Assembly (NCBI RefSeq): GCF_004212635.1
Contig: NZ_PSRT01000051.1
Location: 1 to 55,371, forward strand
Origin: Bradyrhizobium genosp. SA-3
GTDB lineage: Bacteria > Pseudomonadota > Alphaproteobacteria > Rhizobiales > Xanthobacteraceae
Reading direction: 5' to 3'
DNA length: 55,371 nt
Shown here: one piece after another, positions 26,123-33,849 of the stretch
Layout of the letters: each line of letters opens with the position of its first letter
Position numbering within the stretch: position 1 is the stretch's first letter
The notes under the pieces: model-generated
Database searches by the model: none
Told to the model about the DNA's origin: nothing
What the model saw: only the letters and a program-made list of their open reading frames with translations
Translations under genes and position numbers: made by a program

Positions 26123-27340
26123 ATGAGCGAGAAGATTGTCGGCGCGCATGACGGGGTTGGTTCGCAGGGTGCTTCCGGCACCGCAGCGAGCCGACTGCTG
26201 TCAATGACCAACATCTGGTCCGATGCGGCCTCGCCGCCTCCCGCACCAGAACCTGCTCCCGCTTTACCGCAAGCACCGCAGCCTGAGCCCCGCGCGAAAG
26301 CCGACGCTCCCGTCGATATCGTCATGACGAAGGCTGCGCCGGTCGCGCCCCCGCCGATGCATTCCGATCAATGGCCGCCGCGAAAACTGTCGCTGGCGCT
26401 TCAGGGCGGCGGCACGTTTGCGGCCTTCACCTGGGGCGTGCTCGAGCGGTTGCTGGAAGAACCCTCCATCGCGATCGACACCATCAGTGGCGCCAGCGCC
26501 GGCGCCATCAACGCGCTCCTGCTCGCCTCCGGCTTTGCCGAAGGCGGCCACGAAGGCGCCCGGTCACGGCTGAACCGGTTCTGGCTCCGCCTGATGCACG
26601 AAGCCTCGTTCCGCGCGCTGATGCTGGTCGGCGGCTTCTCGCCGGCGGGAAGCTCGGTCGCGTTCGGGCCGACGCTGCGCTCCGGCCACTTCGATCCGTT
26701 CGATCTCGATCCGCTGCGGCAGGCGCTGTCGCGCGACATCGATTTCGCCGCCCTGCGCCATCCGAACTGTCCGAAGCTCTTGATCGCAGCGACGCGGATC
26801 CGCGACGGTCAGCAGCAGATCTTCCGAAATGACGCCATCACCGCCGACGTCGCGCTAGCCTCGACCTGCCCGCCCCTCGTCCACTGCGCCGTCGAGATCG
26901 ACGGCGAGGCCTATTGGGACGGAGGCTTTGGCGGCAACCCGCCGCTGCTGCGGCTGGCGCAGGAAACGACCACGTCCGATGTCCTGCTGGTCCAGGTCAC
27001 GCCGGCGCGCGACAGCTATGTGCCGATCACGCTCGCCGCGATCGACCGCCGGCTCGATCAGATCGCGGCCAACGCCGCGCTCAACGCCGAGATCGCCGCG
27101 ATCGAATGGGCGCAGGCTCATGCCGCGCCTTCGCTGCGGCTCTCCAGGATCGCAGCCGAAGACTTCGTTGACGGGCTGGCGCAGCGCTCGTCCACCGATC
27201 TCGGCCGCGGCTTCATTCGCCTCCTGCACCGGAGCGGCCGCGAGGCCGCCGAGCGCTGGCTGAAGCAAGGCACCGCTGTCAAAGCAGCCTCACCTGCATC
27301 CGATCAGCGCATCGCTCCAGCCGAGCCCGCGCTGGTATAG
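26123..27340 (+). CDS. Patatin-like phospholipase
   Basis: A 405-residue patatin-family lipid hydrolase. Residues 1-85 are a low-complexity Pro/Ala-rich region without a signal peptide. The patatin core begins at LSLALQGGGTFAAFTWG (oxyanion-hole GGG at 95-97), followed by the nucleophile elbow ISGASAGAINA (Ser125) and the catalytic Asp266 in YWDGGFGGNP, giving the Ser-Asp dyad. Substrates of bacterial patatins range from phospholipids to storage-granule lipids; here unknown. The ATG is not preceded by a clear ribosome binding site, so an internal ATG near residue 28 is possible. Confidence 0.92.
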   Translation: MSEKIVGAHDGVGSQGASGTAASRLLSMTNIWSDAASPPPAPEPAPALPQAPQPEPRAKADAPVDIVMTKAAPVAPPPMHSDQWPPRKLSLALQGGGTFAAFTWGVLERLLEEPSIAIDTISGASAGAINALLLASGFAEGGHEGARSRLNRFWLRLMHEASFRALMLVGGFSPAGSSVAFGPTLRSGHFDPFDLDPLRQALSRDIDFAALRHPNCPKLLIAATRIRDGQQQIFRNDAITADVALASTCPPLVHCAVEIDGEAYWDGGFGGNPPLLRLAQETTTSDVLLVQVTPARDSYVPITLAAIDRRLDQIAANAALNAEIAAIEWAQAHAAPSLRLSRIAAEDFVDGLAQRSSTDLGRGFIRLLHRSGREAAERWLKQGTAVKAASPASDQRIAPAEPALV

Positions 27341-27378
27341 GGGGTGACGAAGTGTGAGTCTGCCGGCGGTCGCAGTTC

Positions 27379-27533
27379 ACCTCTCCCCAACGGGGAGAGG
27401 TCGGATTGCGTCTGGCGATGCGGAGCATCGTCCAGTGCAATCCGGGTGAGGGGCCGCGGCATTCGGTGAGGTCGTAACCCCTCACCCGGATCGCATCTCA
27501 CGATGCGATCCGACCTCTCCCTACGGGAGAGGT
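27379..27533. repeat. Intergenic palindromic repeat, ACCTCTCCC...GGGAGAGGT family
   Basis: Outer arms ACCTCTCCCCAACGGGGAGAGGT and ACCTCTCCCTACGGGAGAGGT are each hairpins (shown here only as landmarks), with inner segments CAATCCGGGTGAGGGG and CCCCTCACCCGGAT in inverted orientation and small hairpins GGCGATGCGGAGCATCGTC and TCGCATCTCACGATGCGA. It lies between the convergent patatin and amidase genes. Confidence 0.85.
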
Positions 27534-27580
27534 GTATCAAGTCCCGGACGCGCATCGATTCAACCAAGTCGCATCCCGCA

Positions 27581-28825
27581 CTAGCCTGATTTCGCCAGCG
27601 CCTCCTCCAGGAACCAGGCCGCCGCAAGTGCGAGCGGATCGTTGCCGAAGCGCGCGATCACCTGCACGCCGATCGGCAGGCCGCCGACCTTCAGCACCGG
27701 CACGTTGACGCAAGGATTGCCCATCAGCGTCCAAAGCCGGTTGTAACGGGGATCGCCTGTGGTCGCGAGCTCCTTGGCCGGCGCGGTGCCCGGCGCGGAA
27801 TAGGTCAGGAGCACGTCGACGCCCTCGAACAGTTCACCGAGCTCGCGGCGGCCACGGCGGCTGATCCGCCGCGCTTCGTCATATTCCTTCGGCGTCAGGC
27901 CGACCGTCGCATCGAGACTGGCGCGCAGCATCGGCGCGATCTCATCGTGGCGTTCGGAAAATTCCCAGGCCAGCGCGCGATGCGCCTCGAAATCCTGGAT
28001 GATCGGATGGATGCGCCAGGCCTCCTGCACCGCTTCGGGCAGATCGATGGTCTGCACGCTGGCGCCGGCGCGCGTCGCCGCCTTGATCGCGGCCTGCAGT
28101 CCCTCTTCGGCCGCCGGCTCGACGGCGCCGGCGAACTCCTGCCTGACCACGGCGATGCGCGGCGACTTCGCTGCGGCGATGCCGGAGAATTCGCTGCGCC
28201 CCGTCATCGCCAGCAGTCCGCGCGCGAGATCCTCCGCGCGCGCCCCGAACAGGCCGACCGTGTCGAGCGCCCATGAATAGCATTTGACGCCGACCGTCGG
28301 CAGCATCCGGAACGACGGCTTGATCGCGGCGGTCCCGCAATAGGCGGCGGGGCGGATCACCGAGCCGCCGGTCTGGGTGCCCAGCGCCAGCGGGATCATG
28401 CCGGCGCCGACCGCCGCCGCCGAACCCGAGGACGAGCCGCCCGGCGAATGGCCTGTATTGTGCGGATTGCGCGTCGGCGTGGGATCGCGCGAGGCGAACG
28501 CCGTGGTCGTGGTCTTGCCGATGATGGTGGCGCCCGCCCGCTTCAGCATCATCACGACCGGCGCATCCGAGCGCGGCTGCCAGCCGCGATAGATATCGGA
28601 GCCCATCTCGGTCGGCATATTGGCGGTGTCGATGATGTCCTTGATCCCGACGGCGATACCGCGCAGCGGACCGGCGCCTTGCGCCTTCGCGGCCCTGTCA
28701 TGGCGGACGAAGGCGCGGACGTCCTTCTCCTTGGCCTCGATCGCCGCGTGTGATTGCGCGATCGCGGCATCGGGCGACAACTCGCCGGCTTCAATGCGGC
28801 GCTGGAGGTCGGCGAGTGAGATCAT
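27581..28825 (-). CDS. Amidase-signature family amidase
   Basis: A 414-residue amidase of the GatA-like amidase-signature superfamily but not GatA. The triad is Lys62 (GIAVGIKDII), Ser131 (SPGGSSSGSAAAVG) and Ser155 (TQTGGSVIRPA). The C-terminus (GLPIGVQVIARFGNDPLALAAAWFLE) is typical of the family. It hydrolyses an unknown amide. Its ATG lies 115 bases from the divergent dprA start, and it has no same-strand partner. Confidence 0.92.
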   Translation of the reverse strand: MISLADLQRRIEAGELSPDAAIAQSHAAIEAKEKDVRAFVRHDRAAKAQGAGPLRGIAVGIKDIIDTANMPTEMGSDIYRGWQPRSDAPVVMMLKRAGATIIGKTTTTAFASRDPTPTRNPHNTGHSPGGSSSGSAAAVGAGMIPLALGTQTGGSVIRPAAYCGTAAIKPSFRMLPTVGVKCYSWALDTVGLFGARAEDLARGLLAMTGRSEFSGIAAAKSPRIAVVRQEFAGAVEPAAEEGLQAAIKAATRAGASVQTIDLPEAVQEAWRIHPIIQDFEAHRALAWEFSERHDEIAPMLRASLDATVGLTPKEYDEARRISRRGRRELGELFEGVDVLLTYSAPGTAPAKELATTGDPRYNRLWTLMGNPCVNVPVLKVGGLPIGVQVIARFGNDPLALAAAWFLEEALAKSG

Positions 28826-28940
28826 GGCAAAATCCTTCTTATTGGCATCGCTTTTAGCATCGGGGCGCGGTCGCGCAAGCGCACGTCACTGTTGCGCAAC
28901 GCCCTCAGGTTGTTCCATGCTGTACCTGCAAGGAGACGCC

Positions 28941-30058
28941 GTGGACGCCATCAATCCAAGCGTGGAGCTGACCGAGTCTGAGCGGATCGACCGCCTGCGG
29001 CTGATCCGCTCCGACAATGTCGGGCCGCGCACCTTCCGCTCGCTGGTCGACCATTTCGGCACCGCGCGCGCAGCGCTGGAGCGGCTGCCGGATCTGGCGC
29101 GCGTGGCGGTGCGCAGCGATCGGGGCGCATTTGTAGCGCCGATGAAGCGAAGGCCGAGCTCGCCGCAAGCCGCAAGTTCGGCATCGCCTGGCTCGCGCCC
29201 GGCGAAGACGGCTATCCGGCGCGGCTCGCAACGCTCGACGATGCGCCGCCATTGCTCGCCGTGCGCGGAGACGCGAAAACCTTGATGCGACCGATGATCG
29301 CGATCGTCGGCTCGCGTAATGCCTCCGGCGCCGGGCTGACGTTTGCCGGCCAGCTTGCGCGCGAGCTTGGCGAGGCTGGTTTTGTCGTCATTTCCGGCCT
29401 CGCCCGCGGCATCGACCAGGCCGCGCATCGCACCAGTGTCGAAAGCGGCACGATCGCGGTGCTCGCCGGCGGGCACGATTGCGTCTATCCGCCCGAGCAT
29501 GGCGATCTGCTCGCCGCGATCCTCGACCACGAGGGCGCTGCGATCTCCGAGATGCCGCTCGGCCACGAGCCGCGCGCCCGCGACTTTCCCCGCCGCAATC
29601 GCCTGATCTCCGGTGCGTCGCTCGGCGTGGTAGTGGTTGAGGCCGCGCACCGTTCGGGTTCGCTGATCACCGCGCGCATGGCGGCCGAACAAGGCCGCGA
29701 GGTGTTCGCGGTGCCCGGCTCGCCGCTCGATCCGCGCGCCGCCGGCACCAACGATCTGATCAAGCAGGGCGCAACGCTCGTCACCGAGGCCGCCGACATC
29801 GTCAATGCGGTGCAGCCGATCATGGAGCGCCCGCTGATGCAGCCGGCGAGCGAGCCCGACAGCGAGCCGTTCGAGAGCGATCCGCAAGGCCACGATCGCG
29901 ACCAGATCACCGGCCTGCTCGGCCCTGCCCCAATCTCGATCGACGATCTCGTGCGGATGTCCGGCGCCTCGCCCGCAATCGTGCGCACCGTGCTGCTGGA
30001 GCTCGAATTGGCCGGAAAGCTGGAGCGTCACGGCGGCGGGCTGGTGTCGCTGCTTTAG
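28941..30058 (+). pseudogene. dprA: DprA (DNA processing protein A), apparent frameshift
   Basis: DprA loads RecA on incoming single-stranded DNA in natural transformation. The N-terminal part (ERIDRLRLIRSDNVGPRTF, an HhH-like SAM region) is in one frame up to about 29100. The Rossmann core (MIAIVGSRNASGAG, VVISGLARGIDQAAH, VLAGGHDCVYPPEH, FPRRNRLISGAS) and C-terminal winged helix (ITGLLGPAPISIDDLVRMSG) are in another. Restoring one base near 29098-29104 gives a 372-residue protein of normal length. The GTG at 28941 is favoured by AAGGAG five bases upstream; an ATG at 28917 is an alternative. Confidence 0.88.
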
Positions 30059-30117
30059 GGAGCTGGTGTGCGCACTCTTACCCTCCCCTGGAGGGCATTT
30101 TGCACAACCACAGTGCG

Positions 30118-30255
30118 CGCCTCGTCCTTCGAGACGACCGCTTCGCGGTCTCCTTCAGGATGAGGCTAAGCAGCATCGGCGCTCGTTGAAACGACTGCCG
30201 CGCACTCGATCCTCATCCTGAGGGCCCGCCAACGGCGGGCGTCTCGAAGGATGGC
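30118..30255. repeat. Intergenic palindromic repeat, CCTTCGAGACG/CGTCTCGAAGG family
   Basis: TCCTTCGAGACGACCGC ... TCAGGATGAGG is matched in inverted orientation by CCTCATCCTGAGG ... GCGTCTCGAAGGATG, with an internal hairpin CCCGCCAACGGCGGG. It separates the convergent dprA and HxlR genes. A related element is at 33221-33362. Confidence 0.85.
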
Positions 30256-30295
30256 TACAGGGGAAATCGCTCCCATATGCGAGATCGATTCCGCC

Positions 30296-30742
30296 CTAGC
30301 CGTCGTTGCGCCGATCGAACTGCGTCCGCGCCGCCTCGATCTGGCCCAGATGGTCCTTTGCCCATTTGCCGAGTGCTTCGACAGGCTGCGACAGCCCGCG
30401 GCCGAGATCGGTCAGCTCATAATCCACGCGCGGCGGGATGGTGGGAAAGATCGTGCGCGTGACGAGGCCGTCGCGCTCCAGCCCGCGCAGCGTCAAGGTC
30501 AGCATCCGCTGCGAGATGCCGTTGATCATGCGCTTCAGCTCATTGAAGCGCTTCGGCCCATCGCTGAGCATCATGATGACGAACACGCTCCATTTGTCGC
30601 CGACACGGGACAGCACGGAGGCGACCCCACGACAATCCGCATGGTTGGGATCCGGCCTTGGGTCGGGCCTCGTATCTGGCTTTGGATTTGGCCTCGGCGG
30701 AGCAGGCAAATCGGTGTTTTCAGGTTTCAATAATGTGCCCAT
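30296..30742 (-). CDS. HxlR-family transcriptional regulator
   Basis: A 148-residue winged-helix regulator. After a Pro/Asp-rich N-terminal extension (about residues 11-33), the HxlR domain starts at CRGVASVLSRVGDKWSVFVI, with GPKRFNELKRMINGISQRMLT as the recognition helix region and LTDLGRGLSQPVEALGKWA at the end. The Cys at the domain start is the position used for thiol/quinone/aldehyde sensing in the HypR/QorR/YodB relatives. It is divergent from the azoreductase gene with an 83-base gap, so it is probably its regulator. Confidence 0.92.
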   Translation of the reverse strand: MGTLLKPENTDLPAPPRPNPKPDTRPDPRPDPNHADCRGVASVLSRVGDKWSVFVIMMLSDGPKRFNELKRMINGISQRMLTLTLRGLERDGLVTRTIFPTIPPRVDYELTDLGRGLSQPVEALGKWAKDHLGQIEAARTQFDRRNDG

Positions 30743-30825
30743 GGCTCAAAAAAGTGCGTTCTTGCGGGGATTTCAATAGTCACTCATGTAGCGCTGGTTA
30801 CAAACTTATACCAGGGTGATCCCAA

Positions 30826-31434
30826 ATGAAACTCCTCCATCTCGACTCCAGCGTCCTCGGCCCCCACTCCGTCAGCCGGCAGGTTTCCGCCGCCATCGTC
30901 GACCGGCTCCGGCAAACCACGCCCTCGCTCGAAGTCGTCTATCGCGACCTGACCCAAACCCCGCTCGCCCACCTCTCCGGCTCGCACCTGGCCGCCGCGC
31001 AAGGCGCACCCGCGCCGGCGGAACTCGCGCCCGACCTCGCCGCGAGCGCAGCCGCGCTGGACGAGTTTTTGGCGGCCGACACCGTCGTGATCGGTGCGCC
31101 CATGTACAATTTCACGATCCCGAGCCAGCTCAAGGCCTGGATCGACCGCATTCTGGTGGCGGGGAAGACGTTCAAATACGGCGCGACCGGACCGGAGGGG
31201 CTCGCCGGCGGCAAGCGCGTGATCGTCGCGATCTCACGCGGCGGCTATTACGGTGCCGAGACGCCATACGCGGCCGGCGAGCATCTCGAAACCTATCTGC
31301 GCTGGGTGTTCGGCTTCATGGGTATCACTAGCGTCGAATTCATCCCTGCCGACGGCATCCAGGTCGGGCCGGACCACCGCGAGAAGGCTCTCACCGGCGC
31401 GCTCCAGGCCGCAACCAGCCTGCGCGCCGCTTGA
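30826..31434 (+). CDS. azoR: FMN-dependent NADH-azoreductase (AzoR family)
   Basis: A 202-residue flavodoxin-fold quinone/azo reductase. Features: MKLLHLDSSVLGPHSVSR (FMN phosphate loop), GAPMYNFTIPSQLKAWIDR (MYNF flavin-binding motif), FKYGATGPEGLAGGKRVI and the SRGGYYG loop. These enzymes give two-electron reduction of quinones and azo compounds with NADH, protecting against thiol and electrophile stress. The upstream HxlR-type regulator is the usual partner for this enzyme family. Confidence 0.94.
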   Translation: MKLLHLDSSVLGPHSVSRQVSAAIVDRLRQTTPSLEVVYRDLTQTPLAHLSGSHLAAAQGAPAPAELAPDLAASAAALDEFLAADTVVIGAPMYNFTIPSQLKAWIDRILVAGKTFKYGATGPEGLAGGKRVIVAISRGGYYGAETPYAAGEHLETYLRWVFGFMGITSVEFIPADGIQVGPDHREKALTGALQAATSLRAA

Positions 31435-31500
31435 GATCACGTGATCGGTCGCCGCGAAATCGTCTGCGGCGGCCGGTCGTCGGTCGCACGATCTGCGAAG

Positions 31501-31671
31501 CTAGATCCAGACGCCCTGCATGCCCAGGATCACGGCGACGAGCGAGACGAGCAGGCCAATTCCGGAAAACAATGCGACCGCGACGAGTTCGGATGTACCG
31601 GAACGCTTCGCCGGAACGGCGGATCTTCGCCGTGATGGAATCGCGGAAAAAATACGGGCTGCTTTCGGCAT
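31501..31671 (-). CDS. Small single-pass membrane protein, 56 aa
   Basis: A short gene found by reading the minus strand between azoR and the SDR gene. The ATG at 31671 is preceded by GAGGGAG at good spacing. The 56 residues have a basic N-terminal half (MPKAARIFSAIPSRRRS, then AKRSGTS) and one hydrophobic helix (LVAVALFSGIGLLVSLVAV, continuing to the end MQGVWI). Basic-inside topology implies the N-terminus is cytoplasmic. No function is known to me. It is convergent with azoR. Confidence 0.72.
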   Translation of the reverse strand: MPKAARIFSAIPSRRRSAVPAKRSGTSELVAVALFSGIGLLVSLVAVILGMQGVWI

Positions 31672-31786
31672 CGCAGACTCCCTCAGATGAGTCTTCTGAC
31701 CCTGCCCATAAGAATGTATTGGCGGTATGCGCGAAGGTTCAACACCTTACGCAAGATTTTGGAAACATCCCGCAAGGCACAGGAAC

Positions 31787-31815
31787 CGGCCGGCGCAACC
31801 GCACTGCGCCGGCCG
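31787..31815 (-). terminator. GC-rich hairpin downstream of the SDR gene
   Basis: CGGCCGGCGCA (31787-31797) and TGCGCCGGCCG (31805-31815) form a perfect 11-bp stem with a 7-base loop 22 bases past the SDR stop codon. The minus-strand continuation is TTCCTGTGCC, not a full U-tract, so termination may be partial. Confidence 0.6.
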
Positions 31816-31837
31816 ATTCAATTTGCGCTTGGTTTGA

Positions 31838-32611
31838 TCAGCCGCGATAGATCGGCGCGCCGCTCGGAGAGGCCACCGCGCCGCCGTCGACGAAGATCTC
31901 CTGGCCCTGCACATGGGCGGAATCATCGGAGGCGAGGAACAGCACCGTCTTCGCAACGTGATCCGTTTCGCCGATGCGCCCGAGCGGCGTCGACAGCGCG
32001 ATCCGCTTCTCGAAGGCCTTCTCGGCCTCGGGCGTCGCGACCGCAGGTCCCCAGATCGGCGTGCGGATCGCGCCGGGCGCGACGACGTTGACGCGGATGC
32101 CGCGCGGCGACAGCTCTGAAGCCATGATCCGCGCCATCGCGCGAACGCCGGCCTTCGCGGCGCCGTAAGCCGAGTAGCCGGGAATGCCGAGCACCGAGAT
32201 CACCGAGCCGTTGAGGATGATCGAGGCATTGTCGTTGAGATAGGGCAGCGCCGACTGAACGGTGAAGAAAACACCGGTGAGGTTCGTGCTGATGACCTTC
32301 TCGAAGACGTCCAGCGTCGCCGAGCCCAGCGGCGTGCCGCCGGCGATGCCGGCATTGGCGAAGACGACGTCGAACTTGCCGAACGCCTCGGTGCCCTTCT
32401 TGATCGCGGCTTCCGTCGCGGCGATGTCAGTGGCGTCGGCGGCGAGCGCCAGCGCATTCGGCCCGAGCTCTTTCGCGGCCGCCTCCAGCGTCTCCTTGTT
32501 GCGCCCGGTGATCACGACCTTGGCGCCCTCGGCTACGAACAGCTTTGCGGTCGCAAGGCCAATGCCGCTGTTGCCGCCCGTGATCAGGGCCGTCTTGTTC
32601 TTCAGTCTCAC
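31838..32611 (-). CDS. Short-chain dehydrogenase/reductase (SDR)
   Basis: A 257-residue classical SDR. Cofactor motif TGGNSGIG near residues 11-18, NAG motif (FANAGIAGG), catalytic Ser (LNGSVISVLG), YxxxK (YSAYGAAKAG), and the C-terminal LFLASDDSAHVQGQEIFVDGG. The Arg/Asn after the first strand (VVITGRNKE) suggests NADP(H) preference. The GTG at 32611 is chosen because GGAGG lies six bases upstream; an ATG at 32632 is possible. Divergent from the second HxlR regulator, so probably under its control. Substrate unknown. Confidence 0.92.
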   Translation of the reverse strand: MRLKNKTALITGGNSGIGLATAKLFVAEGAKVVITGRNKETLEAAAKELGPNALALAADATDIAATEAAIKKGTEAFGKFDVVFANAGIAGGTPLGSATLDVFEKVISTNLTGVFFTVQSALPYLNDNASIILNGSVISVLGIPGYSAYGAAKAGVRAMARIMASELSPRGIRVNVVAPGAIRTPIWGPAVATPEAEKAFEKRIALSTPLGRIGETDHVAKTVLFLASDDSAHVQGQEIFVDGGAVASPSGAPIYRG

Positions 32612-32733
32612 GCTCGCCTCCAGTAGTTGCATGATGAAACTAAATTGCCATCTAGGGCAAATGGTTTTATAATGCAACCACACAAGCGCGTGATCGGACC
32701 CGCCCACTCCGACGGAGCGATAGAGACGAGACC

Positions 32734-33210
32734 ATGGTGAAACGAACGAGCTTTGAGGGCGATGCCTGCCCGATCGCGCGATCGCTGGAAGAACTCGGCG
32801 ACTGGTGGTCGCTGCTGATCATCCGCGAGGCGCTGTTCGGCGTACGCCGTTTCGGCGAATTCCAGAGCAAGCTCGGCATGGCCAAGAACATCCTGGCCGC
32901 GCGGCTGCGCGCGCTGGTCGATCACGGCATTCTGGCGACCGCCCCCGCCTCCGACGGCAGCGCCTACCAGGAATACGTGTTGACGCCGAAGGGCCGCGGC
33001 ACCTTCCCGATCCTGGTGGCGCTGCGACAATGGAGCGAGGAGTTCGACGACCACCCCGAGGAGATCGCGACCATCCTGGTCGATTGCGCCAAGGGCCGCC
33101 CGGTGAAGAAGCTCGAAATGCGCGCCGAGGACGGCCGCCTGCTCAGCCCGGCCGACACCACCCTGAAGTTGCGGCCGGCACCGCGGCGGCGGTCGGCCGC
33201 AGCGCACTGA
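32734..33210 (+). CDS. HxlR-family transcriptional regulator
   Basis: A 158-residue winged-helix protein: GDACPIARSLEELGDWWSLL (domain start with the conserved Cys), FGVRRFGEFQSKLGMAKNIL (recognition helix region) and YVLTPKGRGTFPILVALRQW. The C-terminal ~40 residues (GRPVKKLEMRAEDGRLL) extend past the usual domain. It is transcribed away from the SDR gene across a 122-base gap that contains AT-rich sequence, the likely operator. Confidence 0.92.
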   Translation: MVKRTSFEGDACPIARSLEELGDWWSLLIIREALFGVRRFGEFQSKLGMAKNILAARLRALVDHGILATAPASDGSAYQEYVLTPKGRGTFPILVALRQWSEEFDDHPEEIATILVDCAKGRPVKKLEMRAEDGRLLSPADTTLKLRPAPRRRSAAAH

Positions 33211-33220
33211 GGTCTCTCAC

Positions 33221-33362
33221 CGTCATCCTGAAGGTGCTCGTCCTGCGGTATACCGCAGGGCGAGCCTCGAAGGGCGACCGCCCGGCTGCATCTCGGCCGT
33301 TCATCCTTCGAGGCTCCCGGCGCGATGCCCGGCATCGCGCCACTCGCGCCTCAGGATGACGG
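33221..33362. repeat. Intergenic palindromic repeat, CGTCATCCTGA/TCAGGATGACG family
   Basis: Begins CGTCATCCTGAAGG and ends CCTCAGGATGACGG in inverted orientation, with internal hairpins TGCGGTATACCGCA and CGCGATGCCCGGCATCGCG and a CCTCGAAGG/CCTTCGAGG pair. Located between the convergent HxlR and 79-residue genes. Confidence 0.85.
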
Positions 33363-33382
33363 ATCTGATGTTGGCCGCACCG

Positions 33383-33622
33383 CTATGACAGCTTGCGCCT
33401 GCTCCGCAGCCGCAAATGCTCGTCGGCCTCGAGCTTGGTCATGCCCAAGAGGTAATACAGCACGTCGAGCTTGTGGCGCTCGGCGAGTTTGCGCAGGGCA
33501 GCCGTCTGCTCGGCAATGAAGGCCACGGCCTCGTCCGCACCGCCCTCCCCCGGTTCCTCGTGACGCGAGCCCACCCGCGCGCCTGATCCGGCGCGCCCCC
33601 GTTTCTTTCCTGGCCTAGTCAC
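33383..33622 (-). CDS. Conserved hypothetical protein, 79 aa
   Basis: A 79-residue protein from the GTG at 33622: a basic Gly/Arg-rich N-terminus (VTRPGKKRGRAGSGARVGSR), then an amphipathic helical part (AVAFIAEQTAALRKLAERHK and LDVLYYLLGMTKLEADEHLR). The helical region looks like a genuine folded or coiled-coil segment. The basic leader suggests nucleic-acid contact. It starts 227 bases from the divergent topA. The long upstream frame extension to 33772 is rejected because it is low complexity and overlaps the topA promoter. Function unknown. Confidence 0.72.
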   Translation of the reverse strand: MTRPGKKRGRAGSGARVGSRHEEPGEGGADEAVAFIAEQTAALRKLAERHKLDVLYYLLGMTKLEADEHLRLRSRRKLS

Positions 33623-33849
33623 CAGACCCCACCCGAATCCATGCCCCGCAGAAACATTACGCCGACATCGGCCGCAACTCCAAGGTGGTAATTTGCAACT
33701 TTCTCGATATGAAACTTTTCCCATTGCGGCGGCTTTCAACACCCGCCGATTTGACAGGAACGGCCTCACCACCCATGTTCGGGTCGAAACGGCCGACCCG
33801 AGTCCTTTCGTTTTCGGCCCAAGATTTTCCCGTAAGTTACTGGAACTAC

